Shown piece after piece: positions 54,313-63,394 of a stretch of 64,000 nucleotides of DNA. This DNA is from an uncultured Flavobacteriaceae bacterium (GTDB taxonomy: Bacteria > Bacteroidota > Bacteroidia > Flavobacteriales > Flavobacteriaceae). The notes under the pieces are model-generated. The model did no database searches, was not told where the DNA came from, and saw only the letters and a program-made list of their open reading frames with translations. The stretch spans positions 496,001-560,000 of the forward strand of contig CANMSH010000002.1 in the NCBI GenBank assembly GCA_947500525.1, read 5' to 3'. Position 1 is the first letter of the stretch; each line of letters opens with the position of its first letter. A program made the translations under genes and the position numbers.

Positions 54313-56901
54313 ATGAATTTTAATAATTATACTATAAAATCACAAGAAGCTGTCCAGCAAGCCCAACAGATTGCTCAAGGCTTTGGACATCAACAAATTG
54401 AAAATGCACATTTATTACAAGCAATTTTTGAAGTTGACGAAAATGTAACTCCATTTTTACTGCATAAACTTGGTGTGAATGTTGAAGTATTTAAAAAAGC
54501 TCTTCTAAGTATTTTAGAAAGTTATTCTAAAGTCTCAGGGGCAGAAATAATGTTAGCAAGAAACGCTGGCACCATGCTTAATGAGGCTTCTAACATTGCT
54601 AAAAAAATGAAAGATGAATATGTTTCAATTGAGCACTTACTTTTGGCATTGTTAAAATCCAAAGATGCAACAGGTCAACTTCTTAGAGATAATGGAGTAA
54701 ATGACAAAGGTCTAGAAACAGCAATTCAAGAGCTTAGAAAAGGAAGTAACGTGACTTCTCAAGGGGCCGAAGACACCTATAATTCGTTAAGTAAATACGC
54801 TAAGAATTTAAACGAATTAGCAAATGACGGAAAATTAGATCCTGTTATTGGTCGAGATGAAGAAATCCGTAGAATTTTACAAATCCTATCACGTCGAACA
54901 AAGAACAATCCTATTTTAATTGGAGAACCTGGTGTTGGTAAAACCGCCATTGCCGAAGGATTAGCGCATAGAATCGTTAAAGGAGATGTTCCTGATAATC
55001 TTCAAGAAAAAATTATTTATTCTCTGGATATGGGAGCCCTCATCGCTGGTGCCAAATATAAAGGTGAATTCGAAGAACGCTTAAAGTCAGTAGTTAAAGA
55101 AGTGACCTCAGCAGACGGGCACATCGTATTGTTCATTGATGAGATTCATACCTTAGTGGGTGCCGGTGGCGGACAAGGAGCCATGGATGCTGCTAATATT
55201 TTAAAACCTGCTTTAGCCAGAGGAGAGTTGCGTGCCATCGGTGCAACAACATTAGATGAATATCAAAAACACTTCGAAAAGGATAAAGCCTTAGAACGAC
55301 GATTTCAGAAAGTGGTGGTTGACGAACCTGATACCGAAAGTGCAATTTCTATTTTACGCGGAATTAAAGATAAATATGAAACCCATCATAAGGTTCAAAT
55401 AAAAGATGCGGCGATTATAGCAGCTGTAGAATTGTCTCAACGTTACATCACAGATCGATTTTTACCAGACAAAGCTATTGACTTAATGGATGAGTCTGCC
55501 GCCAAATTACGAATGGAAATCAATTCAAAACCTGAAGAATTGGATGCACTTGATCGTAAAATAATGCAACTCGAAATAGAAATTGAAGCTATAAAACGTG
55601 AAAATGATAAAGAAAAACTACAAAATCTTCAAAAAGAAGTTGCTAATTTAAAAGATGAAAGAGAAGATATAAATGCTAAGTGGAAAAGTGAAAAAGATGT
55701 TGTTGATCAAATTCAGGCAGCAAAAAAAGCAATAGAAATCTATAAGTTAGAAGCTGAAAAGGCCGAGCGAGAAGGAGATTATGGTAAGGTTGCAGAATTA
55801 CGGTATGGTAAAATTAAAGATGAGGAAGAAAAATTAGCCTCTGCACAAATTGAACTAGCAAAAAATCAAGAAACTGCTTTAATTAAAGAAGAAGTAACCA
55901 GTGAAGATATTGCAGAAGTTGTAGCCAAGTGGACAGGTATCCCTGTACAAAAGATGTTGCAAAGCGAACGTGAGAAATTATTAGATCTAGAAAAAGAATT
56001 GCATAAGAGAGTTGTTGGACAACAGGAAGCTATTCAGGCAGTTTCAGACGCTGTAAGACGCTCTAGAGCCGGGTTACAAGATGATAAAAAGCCTATTGGT
56101 TCTTTCTTGTTTTTGGGTACTACAGGAGTTGGTAAAACAGAATTGGCAAAGGCCCTTGCAGAATATCTTTTTGATGATGAAAGTGCCATGACCCGCATTG
56201 ATATGAGTGAATATCAAGAACGTCATGCCGTGAGTCGATTGGTCGGAGCGCCTCCGGGATATGTAGGCTATGATGAAGGTGGACAACTGACAGAAGCTGT
56301 GCGCAGAAAACCGTATTCTGTGATTTTGTTAGATGAAATTGAAAAAGCACATCCAGATACGTTCAACTTACTTTTACAAGTACTAGATGAAGGTAGGCTG
56401 ACAGATAATAAAGGGCGTGTGGCCGATTTTAGAAACGCAATTATTATCATGACCTCTAACATCGGAGCACATATCATTCAAGATAATTTTGAAGAAATTG
56501 ATATGTCAAAACGTGACCAAGTCACCCAAAAAACGAAGTTAGACGTCTTAGGTTTACTTAAAAAAACAGTGCGTCCTGAATTTTTAAACAGAATTGATGA
56601 GGTGATAATGTTTACACCATTAAGTAAACAAGAAGTATCAAAAATCGTACAATTGCAATTAGGTAACTTAATAAGCATGCTCTCTGAAAAAGGTATTTCA
56701 ATGACTTGGACGGACGAAGCCTTAGAGAGTTTGGTCAATCAAGGTTATGACCCTCAATTTGGCGCAAGGCCTATTAAGCGAGTAATTCAACGTAAAGTGC
56801 TAAATGAATTATCAAAAGAGCTATTGTCTAATAAAATAAAGAACGACACTTCTATTTTACTCGATGCTTTCGATGATACCCTAGTCTTTAGAAATAAGTA
56901 A
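54313..56901 (+). CDS. clpB: ClpB disaggregase
   Basis: 862-residue HSP100 protein that, with DnaK, extracts polypeptides from aggregates. Clp_N repeats at 1-145 ([20 protein letters not shown]), NBD1 with Walker A GEPGVGKT near 204, a coiled-coil M domain at about 400-525, NBD2 with Walker A GTTGVGKT near 602, and the substrate pore loops YKGEFEERL and [10 protein letters not shown]. No ClpP-binding IGF/L loop is seen, as expected for ClpB. Monocistronic with a terminator. Confidence 0.98.
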   Translation: MNFNNYTIKSQEAVQQAQQIAQGFGHQQIENAHLLQAIFEVDENVTPFLLHKLGVNVEVFKKALLSILESYSKVSGAEIMLARNAGTMLNEASNIAKKMKDEYVSIEHLLLALLKSKDATGQLLRDNGVNDKGLETAIQELRKGSNVTSQGAEDTYNSLSKYAKNLNELANDGKLDPVIGRDEEIRRILQILSRRTKNNPILIGEPGVGKTAIAEGLAHRIVKGDVPDNLQEKIIYSLDMGALIAGAKYKGEFEERLKSVVKEVTSADGHIVLFIDEIHTLVGAGGGQGAMDAANILKPALARGELRAIGATTLDEYQKHFEKDKALERRFQKVVVDEPDTESAISILRGIKDKYETHHKVQIKDAAIIAAVELSQRYITDRFLPDKAIDLMDESAAKLRMEINSKPEELDALDRKIMQLEIEIEAIKRENDKEKLQNLQKEVANLKDEREDINAKWKSEKDVVDQIQAAKKAIEIYKLEAEKAEREGDYGKVAELRYGKIKDEEEKLASAQIELAKNQETALIKEEVTSEDIAEVVAKWTGIPVQKMLQSEREKLLDLEKELHKRVVGQQEAIQAVSDAVRRSRAGLQDDKKPIGSFLFLGTTGVGKTELAKALAEYLFDDESAMTRIDMSEYQERHAVSRLVGAPPGYVGYDEGGQLTEAVRRKPYSVILLDEIEKAHPDTFNLLLQVLDEGRLTDNKGRVADFRNAIIIMTSNIGAHIIQDNFEEIDMSKRDQVTQKTKLDVLGLLKKTVRPEFLNRIDEVIMFTPLSKQEVSKIVQLQLGNLISMLSEKGISMTWTDEALESLVNQGYDPQFGARPIKRVIQRKVLNELSKELLSNKIKNDTSILLDAFDDTLVFRNK

Positions 56902-56910
56902 GATATTTGA

Positions 56911-56958
56911 TACATATATAAAACCGTTTCTTGTGTTAAGGAACGGTTTTTATATGTA
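56911..56958 (+). terminator. clpB terminator
   Basis: Long hairpin: TACATATA..AAAACCGTT pairs with AACGGTTTT..TATATGTA, loop about 13 bases, ending in a T-rich tract. Confidence 0.8.
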
Positions 56959-56966
56959 TTAGTTTT

Positions 56967-57140
56967 ACCTATCTCTCAGAACAATGTTCAACAGCGGTTT
57001 TAAAAATGTTAATTGAAAAATATAAAGTTTCTAAATCTCAATTAACGTCAAAAGGTTATGGAGATTCGAAACCAATTTCTAAAAATAATACTTCTCAAGG
57101 GAGGAGTAAAAATCGGAGAGTAGAATTGGTAAAAATCTAA
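56967..57140 (+). pseudogene. Truncated OmpA-family C-terminus
   Basis: An open frame with no proper start reads YLSEQCSTAVLKMLIEKYKV, then SKSQLTSKGYGDSKPIS and SQGRSKNRRVELVKI before a TAA. This is the C-terminal third of an OmpA-like peptidoglycan-binding domain; TSKGYG-SKPI and GR-KNRRVE are its signature, the Arg being a murein ligand. The signal peptide, barrel and first half of the domain are absent, replaced by the clpB terminator. It is a decayed remnant; the ATG at 57006 could express only 44 residues. Confidence 0.75.
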
Positions 57141-57200
57141 AATGAATAGAATTTATATTCAAGAATTCATAGATACTGTTTTCGTTAACTAAATCGTACG

Positions 57201-57222
57201 ACTATTTCACCCCGTGAATAGT
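57201..57222 (+). repeat. Hairpin ACTATTTCAC-CCC-GTGAATAGT
   Basis: Nine paired bases with one bulged T and a CCC loop, 75 bases before the VWA fusion gene; no T-run follows. The rest of the spacer between the OmpA remnant and that gene shows nothing else that I can identify. Confidence 0.35.
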
Positions 57223-57296
57223 ATCATTAACTCAAGCTTGATTTTTAATAACTAAAATTGAAAGTAGGTTTACTCATAATTCAAAACCAATCTATT

Positions 57297-59372
57297 ATGA
57301 GAACTTATCTATCACTCGCAATTTTCGCTTTAGTATCAATTTCTATTTTCGCACAAGAAAAGACAATAACCGGTAAGGTATCAGATGACTCAGGTCCCCT
57401 TCCTGGTGTATCCGTTATTATTAAAAACTCTACCCAAGGCACCCAAACTGATTTTGATGGAATGTATTCCATAAAAGCAAAAGTAGGTGACAAACTAGTT
57501 TTCTCTTTTGTAGGAATGAGGACTCAAGAAGTGAAAATTAAGACGTCTAATACTATAAATATTACACTAAAATCAGATCATAATATGTTAGAGGAAGTAG
57601 TGGTTGTTGGTTATGCAGCATCTGCAAGAAAAGCTTCAATAACTGCCAGTGTTTCGAGTATTTCAAAAATAGAAACGAAGTTGAAAGGCAAAGCTTCGGG
57701 GGTTCAAATATTAAGTAAAACCGACCATGGCAATTCTAACAAAAAGGTTATCATTAGAGGTATGGCTTCAGTTTCAAAACAAAAACAACCTCTATATATT
57801 TTAGATGGTCTTCCTGTCGATCCGAATTCAAAGAAGTTTCGAAAATTAAAGCCAAATTCAATTAAAACTGTCAATGTATTAAAAGATGCTTCAGCTTCTA
57901 GCATTTACGGAAATAGAGCGGCGAATGGCGTTGTAATTATTTCAACTCAAAACAACCAGTATCAAAGTGAAGCTTACAAAGAAATTAAAGAGAATGAGTT
58001 TAAACATGTGGCCTTCTCTCCTTTATCAACTTTCTCAATTGATGTTGACAAGGCCGCATACAGTAACGTAAGAAGATATATCAATAATGGGCAAAAAGTT
58101 CCTAAAGATGCTATAAAGCTTGAAGAAATGATTAACTATTTTGAATATGATTATAAACAACCCACTGATAAGCATCCTTTTTCTATTCATACTGAGGTTG
58201 CAAATTCACCGTGGGATAATAGTTCTAAAATTGTTAAAATAGGATTACAAGGAAAGAACATTGTTTCCAATGACATTCCTCCTTCAAATCTGGTCTTTTT
58301 AATAGATGTATCAGGTTCTATGAATAGTACTAATAAACTACCTATGCTAAAGTCGGCTTTTAAATTATTAGTAAATCAACTTCGGAATGAAGACAAAGTA
58401 TCAATAGTTGTATATGCTGGTGCTGCGGGTGTTGTACTTAATGCTACTTCTGGAGATAACAAAAACAAGATTCTTTCAGCTTTAGACAAATTAAAAGCTG
58501 GTGGTTCTACTGCCGGTGGACAAGGTATAGAACTTGCGTATCAAATAGCGAAGAAAAATTTCATGAAAGATGGAAATAACAGAATCGTTCTAGCAACAGA
58601 TGGTGACTTTAATGTTGGAGCATCAAGTGATAAAGCTATGGAAGAATTGATCATAGAAAAAAGAAAATCTGGTATTTTCTTAACGGTATTAGGTTTCGGA
58701 ATGGGTAACTATAAAGATTCTAAACTAGAGACTTTAGCAGATAAAGGAAACGGTAATCATGCCTATATCGACACCATGCAAGAGGCAAATCGTGTTTTAG
58801 GTACAGAGTTTAGCGGGACCATGTTCACGATTGCTAAGGACGTTAAAATTCAAGTAGAATTCAACCCTACCTTTGTCGAAGCATATCGCTTAATTGGTTA
58901 TGAGAACAGAATGCTAGAGGACAAAGATTTTAAAGATGATACTAAAGATGCCGGAGAATTAGGTAGCAATCATAGTGTAACTGCCTTGTATGAGGTAATC
59001 CCTAAAGGAATAAAAAGCAAATTCCTTCAAGATATTGATGGCTTGAAATACACCACCAATAGTACAAAAGAGAGTTTTGACAATGAACTTTTAACAGTTA
59101 AATTTAGATATAAAGAACCTAAAGGCACAAAGAGTATTGAGTTGGTTCATGTTATGAAAAATGATCCTATAAATTTTATGCAATCTAGCACCGATTTCAA
59201 ATTTGCAACCGCGGTGGCAATGTTTGGAATGAAATTAAGGAACTCAAAACATGTTGAAGACGTAACCTATAATGATATACTTGAAATTGCTGATACTTCG
59301 AGAGGAAAAGATACGTACGGTTATAGAGCCGAATTTACCAGATTGGTTAAAATGGTTGGAGAAGCCAATTAA
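57297..59372 (+). CDS. CarboxypepD_reg / TonB-plug / VWA fusion protein (YfbK-like)
   Basis: 691 residues from the ATG giving MRTYLSLAIFALVSISIFAQ, a signal peptide. Order: CarboxypepD_reg-like domain at about 22-95 (TITGKVSDDSGPLPGVSVIIK), a SusC-type plug-like stretch at about 98-205 (EEVVVVGY, IIRGM, PLYILDGLPVD, LKDASASSIYGNRAANGVVIIST), then a YfbK-like module: N-terminal helper (FSIDVDKAAYSNVRRYIN), VWA domain with MIDAS DVSGS at 337-341 and GGSTAGGQGIELA, LATDGDFNVG, and a DUF3520-type C-terminus. There is no beta-barrel, so the plug cannot gate a receptor. Probably an envelope scaffold. Confidence 0.85.
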   Translation: MRTYLSLAIFALVSISIFAQEKTITGKVSDDSGPLPGVSVIIKNSTQGTQTDFDGMYSIKAKVGDKLVFSFVGMRTQEVKIKTSNTINITLKSDHNMLEEVVVVGYAASARKASITASVSSISKIETKLKGKASGVQILSKTDHGNSNKKVIIRGMASVSKQKQPLYILDGLPVDPNSKKFRKLKPNSIKTVNVLKDASASSIYGNRAANGVVIISTQNNQYQSEAYKEIKENEFKHVAFSPLSTFSIDVDKAAYSNVRRYINNGQKVPKDAIKLEEMINYFEYDYKQPTDKHPFSIHTEVANSPWDNSSKIVKIGLQGKNIVSNDIPPSNLVFLIDVSGSMNSTNKLPMLKSAFKLLVNQLRNEDKVSIVVYAGAAGVVLNATSGDNKNKILSALDKLKAGGSTAGGQGIELAYQIAKKNFMKDGNNRIVLATDGDFNVGASSDKAMEELIIEKRKSGIFLTVLGFGMGNYKDSKLETLADKGNGNHAYIDTMQEANRVLGTEFSGTMFTIAKDVKIQVEFNPTFVEAYRLIGYENRMLEDKDFKDDTKDAGELGSNHSVTALYEVIPKGIKSKFLQDIDGLKYTTNSTKESFDNELLTVKFRYKEPKGTKSIELVHVMKNDPINFMQSSTDFKFATAVAMFGMKLRNSKHVEDVTYNDILEIADTSRGKDTYGYRAEFTRLVKMVGEAN

Positions 59373-59388
59373 TTAAGATTTTTTTTAT

Positions 59389-59416
59389 TTAAAGCCACTT
59401 TAAAGTGGCTTTTTTA
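59389..59416 (+). terminator. Intrinsic terminator
   Basis: AAAGCCACTT/AAGTGGCTTT, ten-bp arms with almost no loop (effective TTAA loop), followed by TTTTATTAC. Confidence 0.85.
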
Positions 59417-59446
59417 TTACTTTTAATTTTATAAAAACTCAGTTTT

Positions 59447-59815
59447 ATGAAAAAAATCATCCCAATAGTACTCGTTACACTCTTCTTCGGAAATTTCATT
59501 ACAGCGCAAGAAACGCCTACAAAAGAGCAAAAGAAATGGAAATATGGACTCCATTTTGACACCTTAACGGAAAAACAAAAAGCATTCAATGGGCTAACAA
59601 AAGGAGTAAGAATACACAAAGTTTCGAAAGACCATCCGGCGGAAGCTGCAGGAATGCTTGTTGGAGACATTCTAACGCATGTTAGTGGTATCGAAATTAT
59701 TGATCAACCACATTGTGTTGAGGTTATGAAAAATGTTGACATCTCTAGTGGCACCTCCATTTTAAAAATTATTAGAAATGGCGTCAAAATGGATGTTACA
59801 GTGAAATTTAAATAA
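59447..59815 (+). CDS. Secreted single-PDZ-domain protein
   Basis: 122 residues: signal peptide ending near ITAQ, then one PDZ domain (KGVRIHKVSKDHPAEAAGMLVGDILTHVSG, with the C-terminal TSILKIIRNGVKMDVTVKF strand). No protease domain is attached, so it would act as a periplasmic peptide-binding adaptor. It stands alone between two terminated or divergent neighbours; partner unknown. Confidence 0.85.
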   Translation: MKKIIPIVLVTLFFGNFITAQETPTKEQKKWKYGLHFDTLTEKQKAFNGLTKGVRIHKVSKDHPAEAAGMLVGDILTHVSGIEIIDQPHCVEVMKNVDISSGTSILKIIRNGVKMDVTVKFK

Positions 59816-59820
59816 CTGTT

Positions 59821-60747
59821 TTACTCAATAAAACCTAGTATATGGTTCAAGATTTCTTCTGTACTTTCTTCTTGAATGTAATGTTTCGAATCTAGAATAT
59901 GCACATTCTCTGGTTTAATATTTAAATCTGTTACAACCGCATTTTTCATAGGTTCCCATTGGAGCATTTTATCGTGTTTCCCCCAAATAACCATAGATGG
60001 TATATCGATTTTTTTGAGTGTCTCACGATAATCTGGTAAGGCATTACAGGTACTTGAAAAAAATGTATAGAGTGAATTTGTTTTACCCTCTAATAACGGT
60101 TTTCGATATCCTTCTACTTCATTAGCAGTCAAATTATTTTCCATCAAAGCATTCTTAAACAACTTCTTCATGATGGTTCTGTTCGTTAATTTATTGCTAT
60201 AAAAACTAATCGAAAGTTTTGTCAGACCACCTCGTTCGAATCGCATTGGTGGTTTAAAACCATCTTCATAGATAATAGAGTTTAAAACGACAAGCTTTTC
60301 AATTCTATTGGGTGCTAATTTAAATAACTCCCAAGTCCAAAGACCTCCAGCGTCATGAAAAACATGTGTCCAATTCGTGACTTGTAAATGATCCATGAGT
60401 GCTAACAGTCTTTTTCCATGAGCTTCTGGAGAATATAGGTCATATCCTTTCGGGGAATCGCTAGAACCAAATCCTAACATATCGGGTGCAATCACACGAT
60501 ATCCTTTCGTTACCAATCCGTCAATCATTTTTCGGTATAACCATGCCGAAGTTGGCACACCATGCAATAAAACAATAACTTGACCTTCCCCCTTATCAAT
60601 GTACTTTATCGCACCATCGTTAGAATTGAAGGTCTGTTGTTCAGAGCGAAAATCTGCATAGGTTGGTTGAGAAGTATCAATCATGTTCTTCTTTGATTTA
60701 CAAGATACAATGAGAGTCAATAGTAAGATAAAATAAATATGTTTCAT
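59821..60747 (-). CDS. Alpha/beta hydrolase lipoprotein, haloalkane dehalogenase/epoxide hydrolase type
   Basis: 308 residues, lipobox LIVSC (Cys16). Oxyanion region VLLHGVPTSAWLYR, nucleophile elbow HVFHDAGGLW with Asp132 in place of Ser, as in haloalkane dehalogenases and epoxide hydrolases, acid in IWGKHDKMLQ and catalytic His in LDSKHYIQEES. Substrate cannot be predicted. Anchoring outside the cytoplasm is unusual for this group. Convergent with the PDZ gene. Confidence 0.86.
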   Translation of the reverse strand: MKHIYFILLLTLIVSCKSKKNMIDTSQPTYADFRSEQQTFNSNDGAIKYIDKGEGQVIVLLHGVPTSAWLYRKMIDGLVTKGYRVIAPDMLGFGSSDSPKGYDLYSPEAHGKRLLALMDHLQVTNWTHVFHDAGGLWTWELFKLAPNRIEKLVVLNSIIYEDGFKPPMRFERGGLTKLSISFYSNKLTNRTIMKKLFKNALMENNLTANEVEGYRKPLLEGKTNSLYTFFSSTCNALPDYRETLKKIDIPSMVIWGKHDKMLQWEPMKNAVVTDLNIKPENVHILDSKHYIQEESTEEILNHILGFIE

Positions 60748-60825
60748 TTGGTTGTAGAATGGTTATGGTGATAAAAGTACTAAACTTTTAACTAAGAAAA
60801 AATACATCTAATTGAGCTATTTGTT

Positions 60826-60833
60826 TATTTTTG
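60826..60833 (+). promoter_or_regulatory. -7 element TATTTTTG
   Basis: Exact TAnnTTTG match 15 bases before the histidine phosphatase ATG. Its own TTG mimics a start codon, which rules out the longer frame. Confidence 0.6.
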
Positions 60834-60848
60834 AGTAAAATAATTTAT

Positions 60849-61349
60849 ATGAAACATTCTTTACTAGTCATTTTAATTACGTTAGCCTCACTAACTACAT
60901 TTGCTCAAGAAAGTGACACTACCACTTATTATCTAATTAGACATGCCGAAAAAGACAGAAGCGATGCTACAAATAAGAACCCTAGTCTTACAAAAGAAGG
61001 ACAACAACGCGCAATAAAGTGGAGCGAAGTATTGGCCAAATTTGGTATTGATGCTGTGTATTCAACCAACTACAATAGAACATTAGATACCGCAAAACCA
61101 ACAGCTCAAGAGCATAACTTAACTATTAAGACATATCATCCATTTAAAATTGATCTCAATGCTTTTTTGAAAGAGACCAAAGGAAAGAATGTATTAATCG
61201 TTGGGCATAGTAATACAACAGCGAATTTTGCCAATAAACTCATTGGAAGCAAGGTTTATGAGGAAATTAAAGATGATAATAACGCGAACTTATATATCGT
61301 TACCGTAGACGAAAAAAAGACATCACACGTACTTATTAAAATGCAATAG
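60849..61349 (+). CDS. Secreted histidine phosphatase (SixA/PGM-like)
   Basis: 166 residues with signal peptide MKHSLLVILITLASLTTFAQ. The phosphohistidine motif is LIRHAEK near the N-terminus; the second catalytic His is in VLIVGHSNTTANFA, with VYSTNYNRTLDTAKPTA between. The short length fits the SixA-like branch. In the periplasm it could act on phosphate esters; the phosphohistidine-protein role of cytoplasmic SixA would not apply. Confidence 0.9.
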   Translation: MKHSLLVILITLASLTTFAQESDTTTYYLIRHAEKDRSDATNKNPSLTKEGQQRAIKWSEVLAKFGIDAVYSTNYNRTLDTAKPTAQEHNLTIKTYHPFKIDLNAFLKETKGKNVLIVGHSNTTANFANKLIGSKVYEEIKDDNNANLYIVTVDEKKTSHVLIKMQ

Positions 61350-61375
61350 AAATAGGCATATTCTTTAAATTTAGC

Positions 61376-61383
61376 TAGTTTTG
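61376..61383 (+). promoter_or_regulatory. smpB -7 element TAGTTTTG
   Basis: Exact TAnnTTTG match ending 6 bases before the smpB ATG; the predicted message would have a 5' leader of only about three bases. Confidence 0.5.
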
Positions 61384-61389
61384 TAGCCG

Positions 61390-61845
61390 ATGCAGCCTAC
61401 GATAAATATAAAGAATAAAAAAGCACGTTTCGAATATGAAATTCTAGACACATATACTGCTGGAATTCAATTAACTGGAACTGAAATAAAATCTATTAGA
61501 GCAAGTAAAGCTCGAATTACCGAGAGTTTTTGTGAGTTTAATGATGGTGGAGAACTTTTCGTCATTAATATGTTTATTGAAGAGTATATTAATGGTAATA
61601 TTTATAATCACAAACCTAAAAGTGAACGACGACTTCTATTAACCAAAAGAGAACTTAAAAAACTAAAAAAAGAAGTTCAAAATGTTGGTTTAACCATTAT
61701 ACCTTTACGACTTTTTCTGACTGATAAAGGCTGGGCAAAATTAAATATTGCGTTGTGTAAAGGAAAAAAATTACATGATAAAAGAAATACGTTAAAAGAC
61801 AGAGATAATAAGCGCGATTTAGATCGAATCAAAAAGAATTTTTAA
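61390..61845 (+). CDS. smpB: SsrA-binding protein
   Basis: 151 residues; delivers tmRNA to stalled ribosomes. Conserved features: NKKARFEYEILDTYTAGIQLTGTEIKSIR, FIEEY...YNHKPKSERRLLLTKREL, LFLTDKGWAKLNIALCKGKKLHDKR and a basic C-terminal tail rich in KRD. The ssrA gene is not in the window. First gene of a smpB-ubiA-maf run with overlapping ends. Confidence 0.97.
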   Translation: MQPTINIKNKKARFEYEILDTYTAGIQLTGTEIKSIRASKARITESFCEFNDGGELFVINMFIEEYINGNIYNHKPKSERRLLLTKRELKKLKKEVQNVGLTIIPLRLFLTDKGWAKLNIALCKGKKLHDKRNTLKDRDNKRDLDRIKKNF

Positions 61846-62774
61846 TGAGTCTACCTTTCTTTTTACAGCTTATAAGGTGGAAAAACTTACTGATGATTGC
61901 AGGAATTCAATTGTTATTTAAATACATTTATCTTCCTTCTTTTGGAATAGCCACCGTCTTAGACCCTCTTCATTTTGGCATACTCATATTAGCAACTTTA
62001 GGGATTGCCGCCGCTGGCAATATTATCAATGATATTCAAGATATTGAAGCCGACATCATTAATAAGCCGAATAAAGTATTGATCACGAAACAGATAAGTA
62101 AAAAAATAGCCACCACCTACTACTATGCATGTAATGCTTTTGGCATTGTTTTGGGGTTGTATATTGCTATTCATGTCAATCGTACTTCGTTTGTGGCTAC
62201 TTTCATTGGTACTGCCCTATTATTGAATGTTTATTCAATGTCATTGAAAAAAAAACCTATTATTGGTAATATAGTCGTCTCTTTACTCATTTCCTTAAGC
62301 ATTTTAATCGTTGGTTTTTTTGATATTATTCCGGCCATTTCAAAAGAAAACGGCATTGATCAATACCTTGCTTTTAAAGGGTTGATCGATTATTCTGTCT
62401 TCGCATTCATGTTTAATTTTCTAAGAGAAATGGTTAAAGATGTAGAAGATGTAGAAGGTGATAAAAAATTAAATATGAAGACATTACCAATACTCATTGG
62501 CACTTCTAAAACTAAATATGTCATTTTTGGCTTATCATTTATACCTTTGACATTAATCACTTACTACAGCTATGCTAATTTCGAGAAATTGCCCGTAGTA
62601 TTGGCCTACATGCTTATTGTAGTTCAATTACCCTTTCTTCATTTTATGGCGAAACTTTTATATGCCGAAAACAAAAAACAGTATCGCTATTTAAGTAGAT
62701 TGTTAAAACTTATTATGTTGTTAGGCATGCTGTCTATTATTGTTATATCATTATCTATTTATTATGCTGAATAA
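61845..62774 (+). CDS. UbiA-family prenyltransferase
   Basis: 309 residues, about nine transmembrane helices. The two Asp-rich motifs that bind the prenyl diphosphate are NIINDIQDIEADIINKPNK and REMVKDVEDVEGDKKLN. Bacteroidota homologues are commonly called geranylgeranylglycerol-phosphate geranylgeranyltransferase, but quinone or other acceptors are possible. The start shares one base with the smpB stop (TAATG). Confidence 0.88.
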   Translation: MSLPFFLQLIRWKNLLMIAGIQLLFKYIYLPSFGIATVLDPLHFGILILATLGIAAAGNIINDIQDIEADIINKPNKVLITKQISKKIATTYYYACNAFGIVLGLYIAIHVNRTSFVATFIGTALLLNVYSMSLKKKPIIGNIVVSLLISLSILIVGFFDIIPAISKENGIDQYLAFKGLIDYSVFAFMFNFLREMVKDVEDVEGDKKLNMKTLPILIGTSKTKYVIFGLSFIPLTLITYYSYANFEKLPVVLAYMLIVVQLPFLHFMAKLLYAENKKQYRYLSRLLKLIMLLGMLSIIVISLSIYYAE

Positions 62775-63345
62775 AAAATTACAGCCATTTACAATTATTT
62801 TGGCCTCAGGGTCTCCAAGAAGACAGCAGTTTCTAAGAGATTTAAATTTAGAGTTTATAATTAAAACAAAAGATATAAAGGAAGTCTATCCAAAATATCT
62901 TCATGGTAAAGAAATTACAAATTATTTAGCGGAGCTAAAAGCAAGTGCCTTCGCCAAAGAGCTTAAAGAAAAAGAAATTTTAATAACGGCCGATACCATT
63001 GTGAGGTTTAATGGAAAGGTCTTAGGCAAACCATTAGATGAAAACAATGCCAAAGAAATGCTTCGAGAGCTTTCTGGACAAGCTCATGAGGTAATAACTT
63101 CAATATGCATTAAAACTATCAATAAACAAATTTTAATTGACGACGCCACAGATGTGTATTTTAAGAAGTTAACAGAAGATGAAATTAATTTTTATGTTGA
63201 AAACTATCGTCCTTATGATAAAGCAGGTAGTTATGGAATTCAAGAATGGTTGGGATATATTGGCGTTGAAAAAATAGTTGGTAGTTATTTTAACGTAATG
63301 GGATTTCCTGTTCATAAGTTCTATAAAGAAATGATGAATTTATAA
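62764..63345 (+). CDS. maf: Maf-family nucleotide pyrophosphatase
   Basis: 193 residues from the ATG giving [20 protein letters not shown]; a longer frame inside ubiA is unnecessary. Typical Maf blocks: [71 protein letters not shown]. Hydrolyses non-canonical or pyrimidine nucleoside triphosphates (dTTP/UTP type). Overlaps the end of ubiA by 11 bases. Confidence 0.95.
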   Translation: MLNKKLQPFTIILASGSPRRQQFLRDLNLEFIIKTKDIKEVYPKYLHGKEITNYLAELKASAFAKELKEKEILITADTIVRFNGKVLGKPLDENNAKEMLRELSGQAHEVITSICIKTINKQILIDDATDVYFKKLTEDEINFYVENYRPYDKAGSYGIQEWLGYIGVEKIVGSYFNVMGFPVHKFYKEMMNL

Positions 63346-63366
63346 AAACAAAAACGCTACAATTTT

Positions 63367-63374
63367 TATTTTTG
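63367..63374 (+). promoter_or_regulatory. -7 element TATTTTTG
   Basis: Exact TAnnTTTG match 20 bases before the transketolase subunit ATG. Confidence 0.55.
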
Positions 63375-63394
63375 CTTCACAGATAATCAAACAG

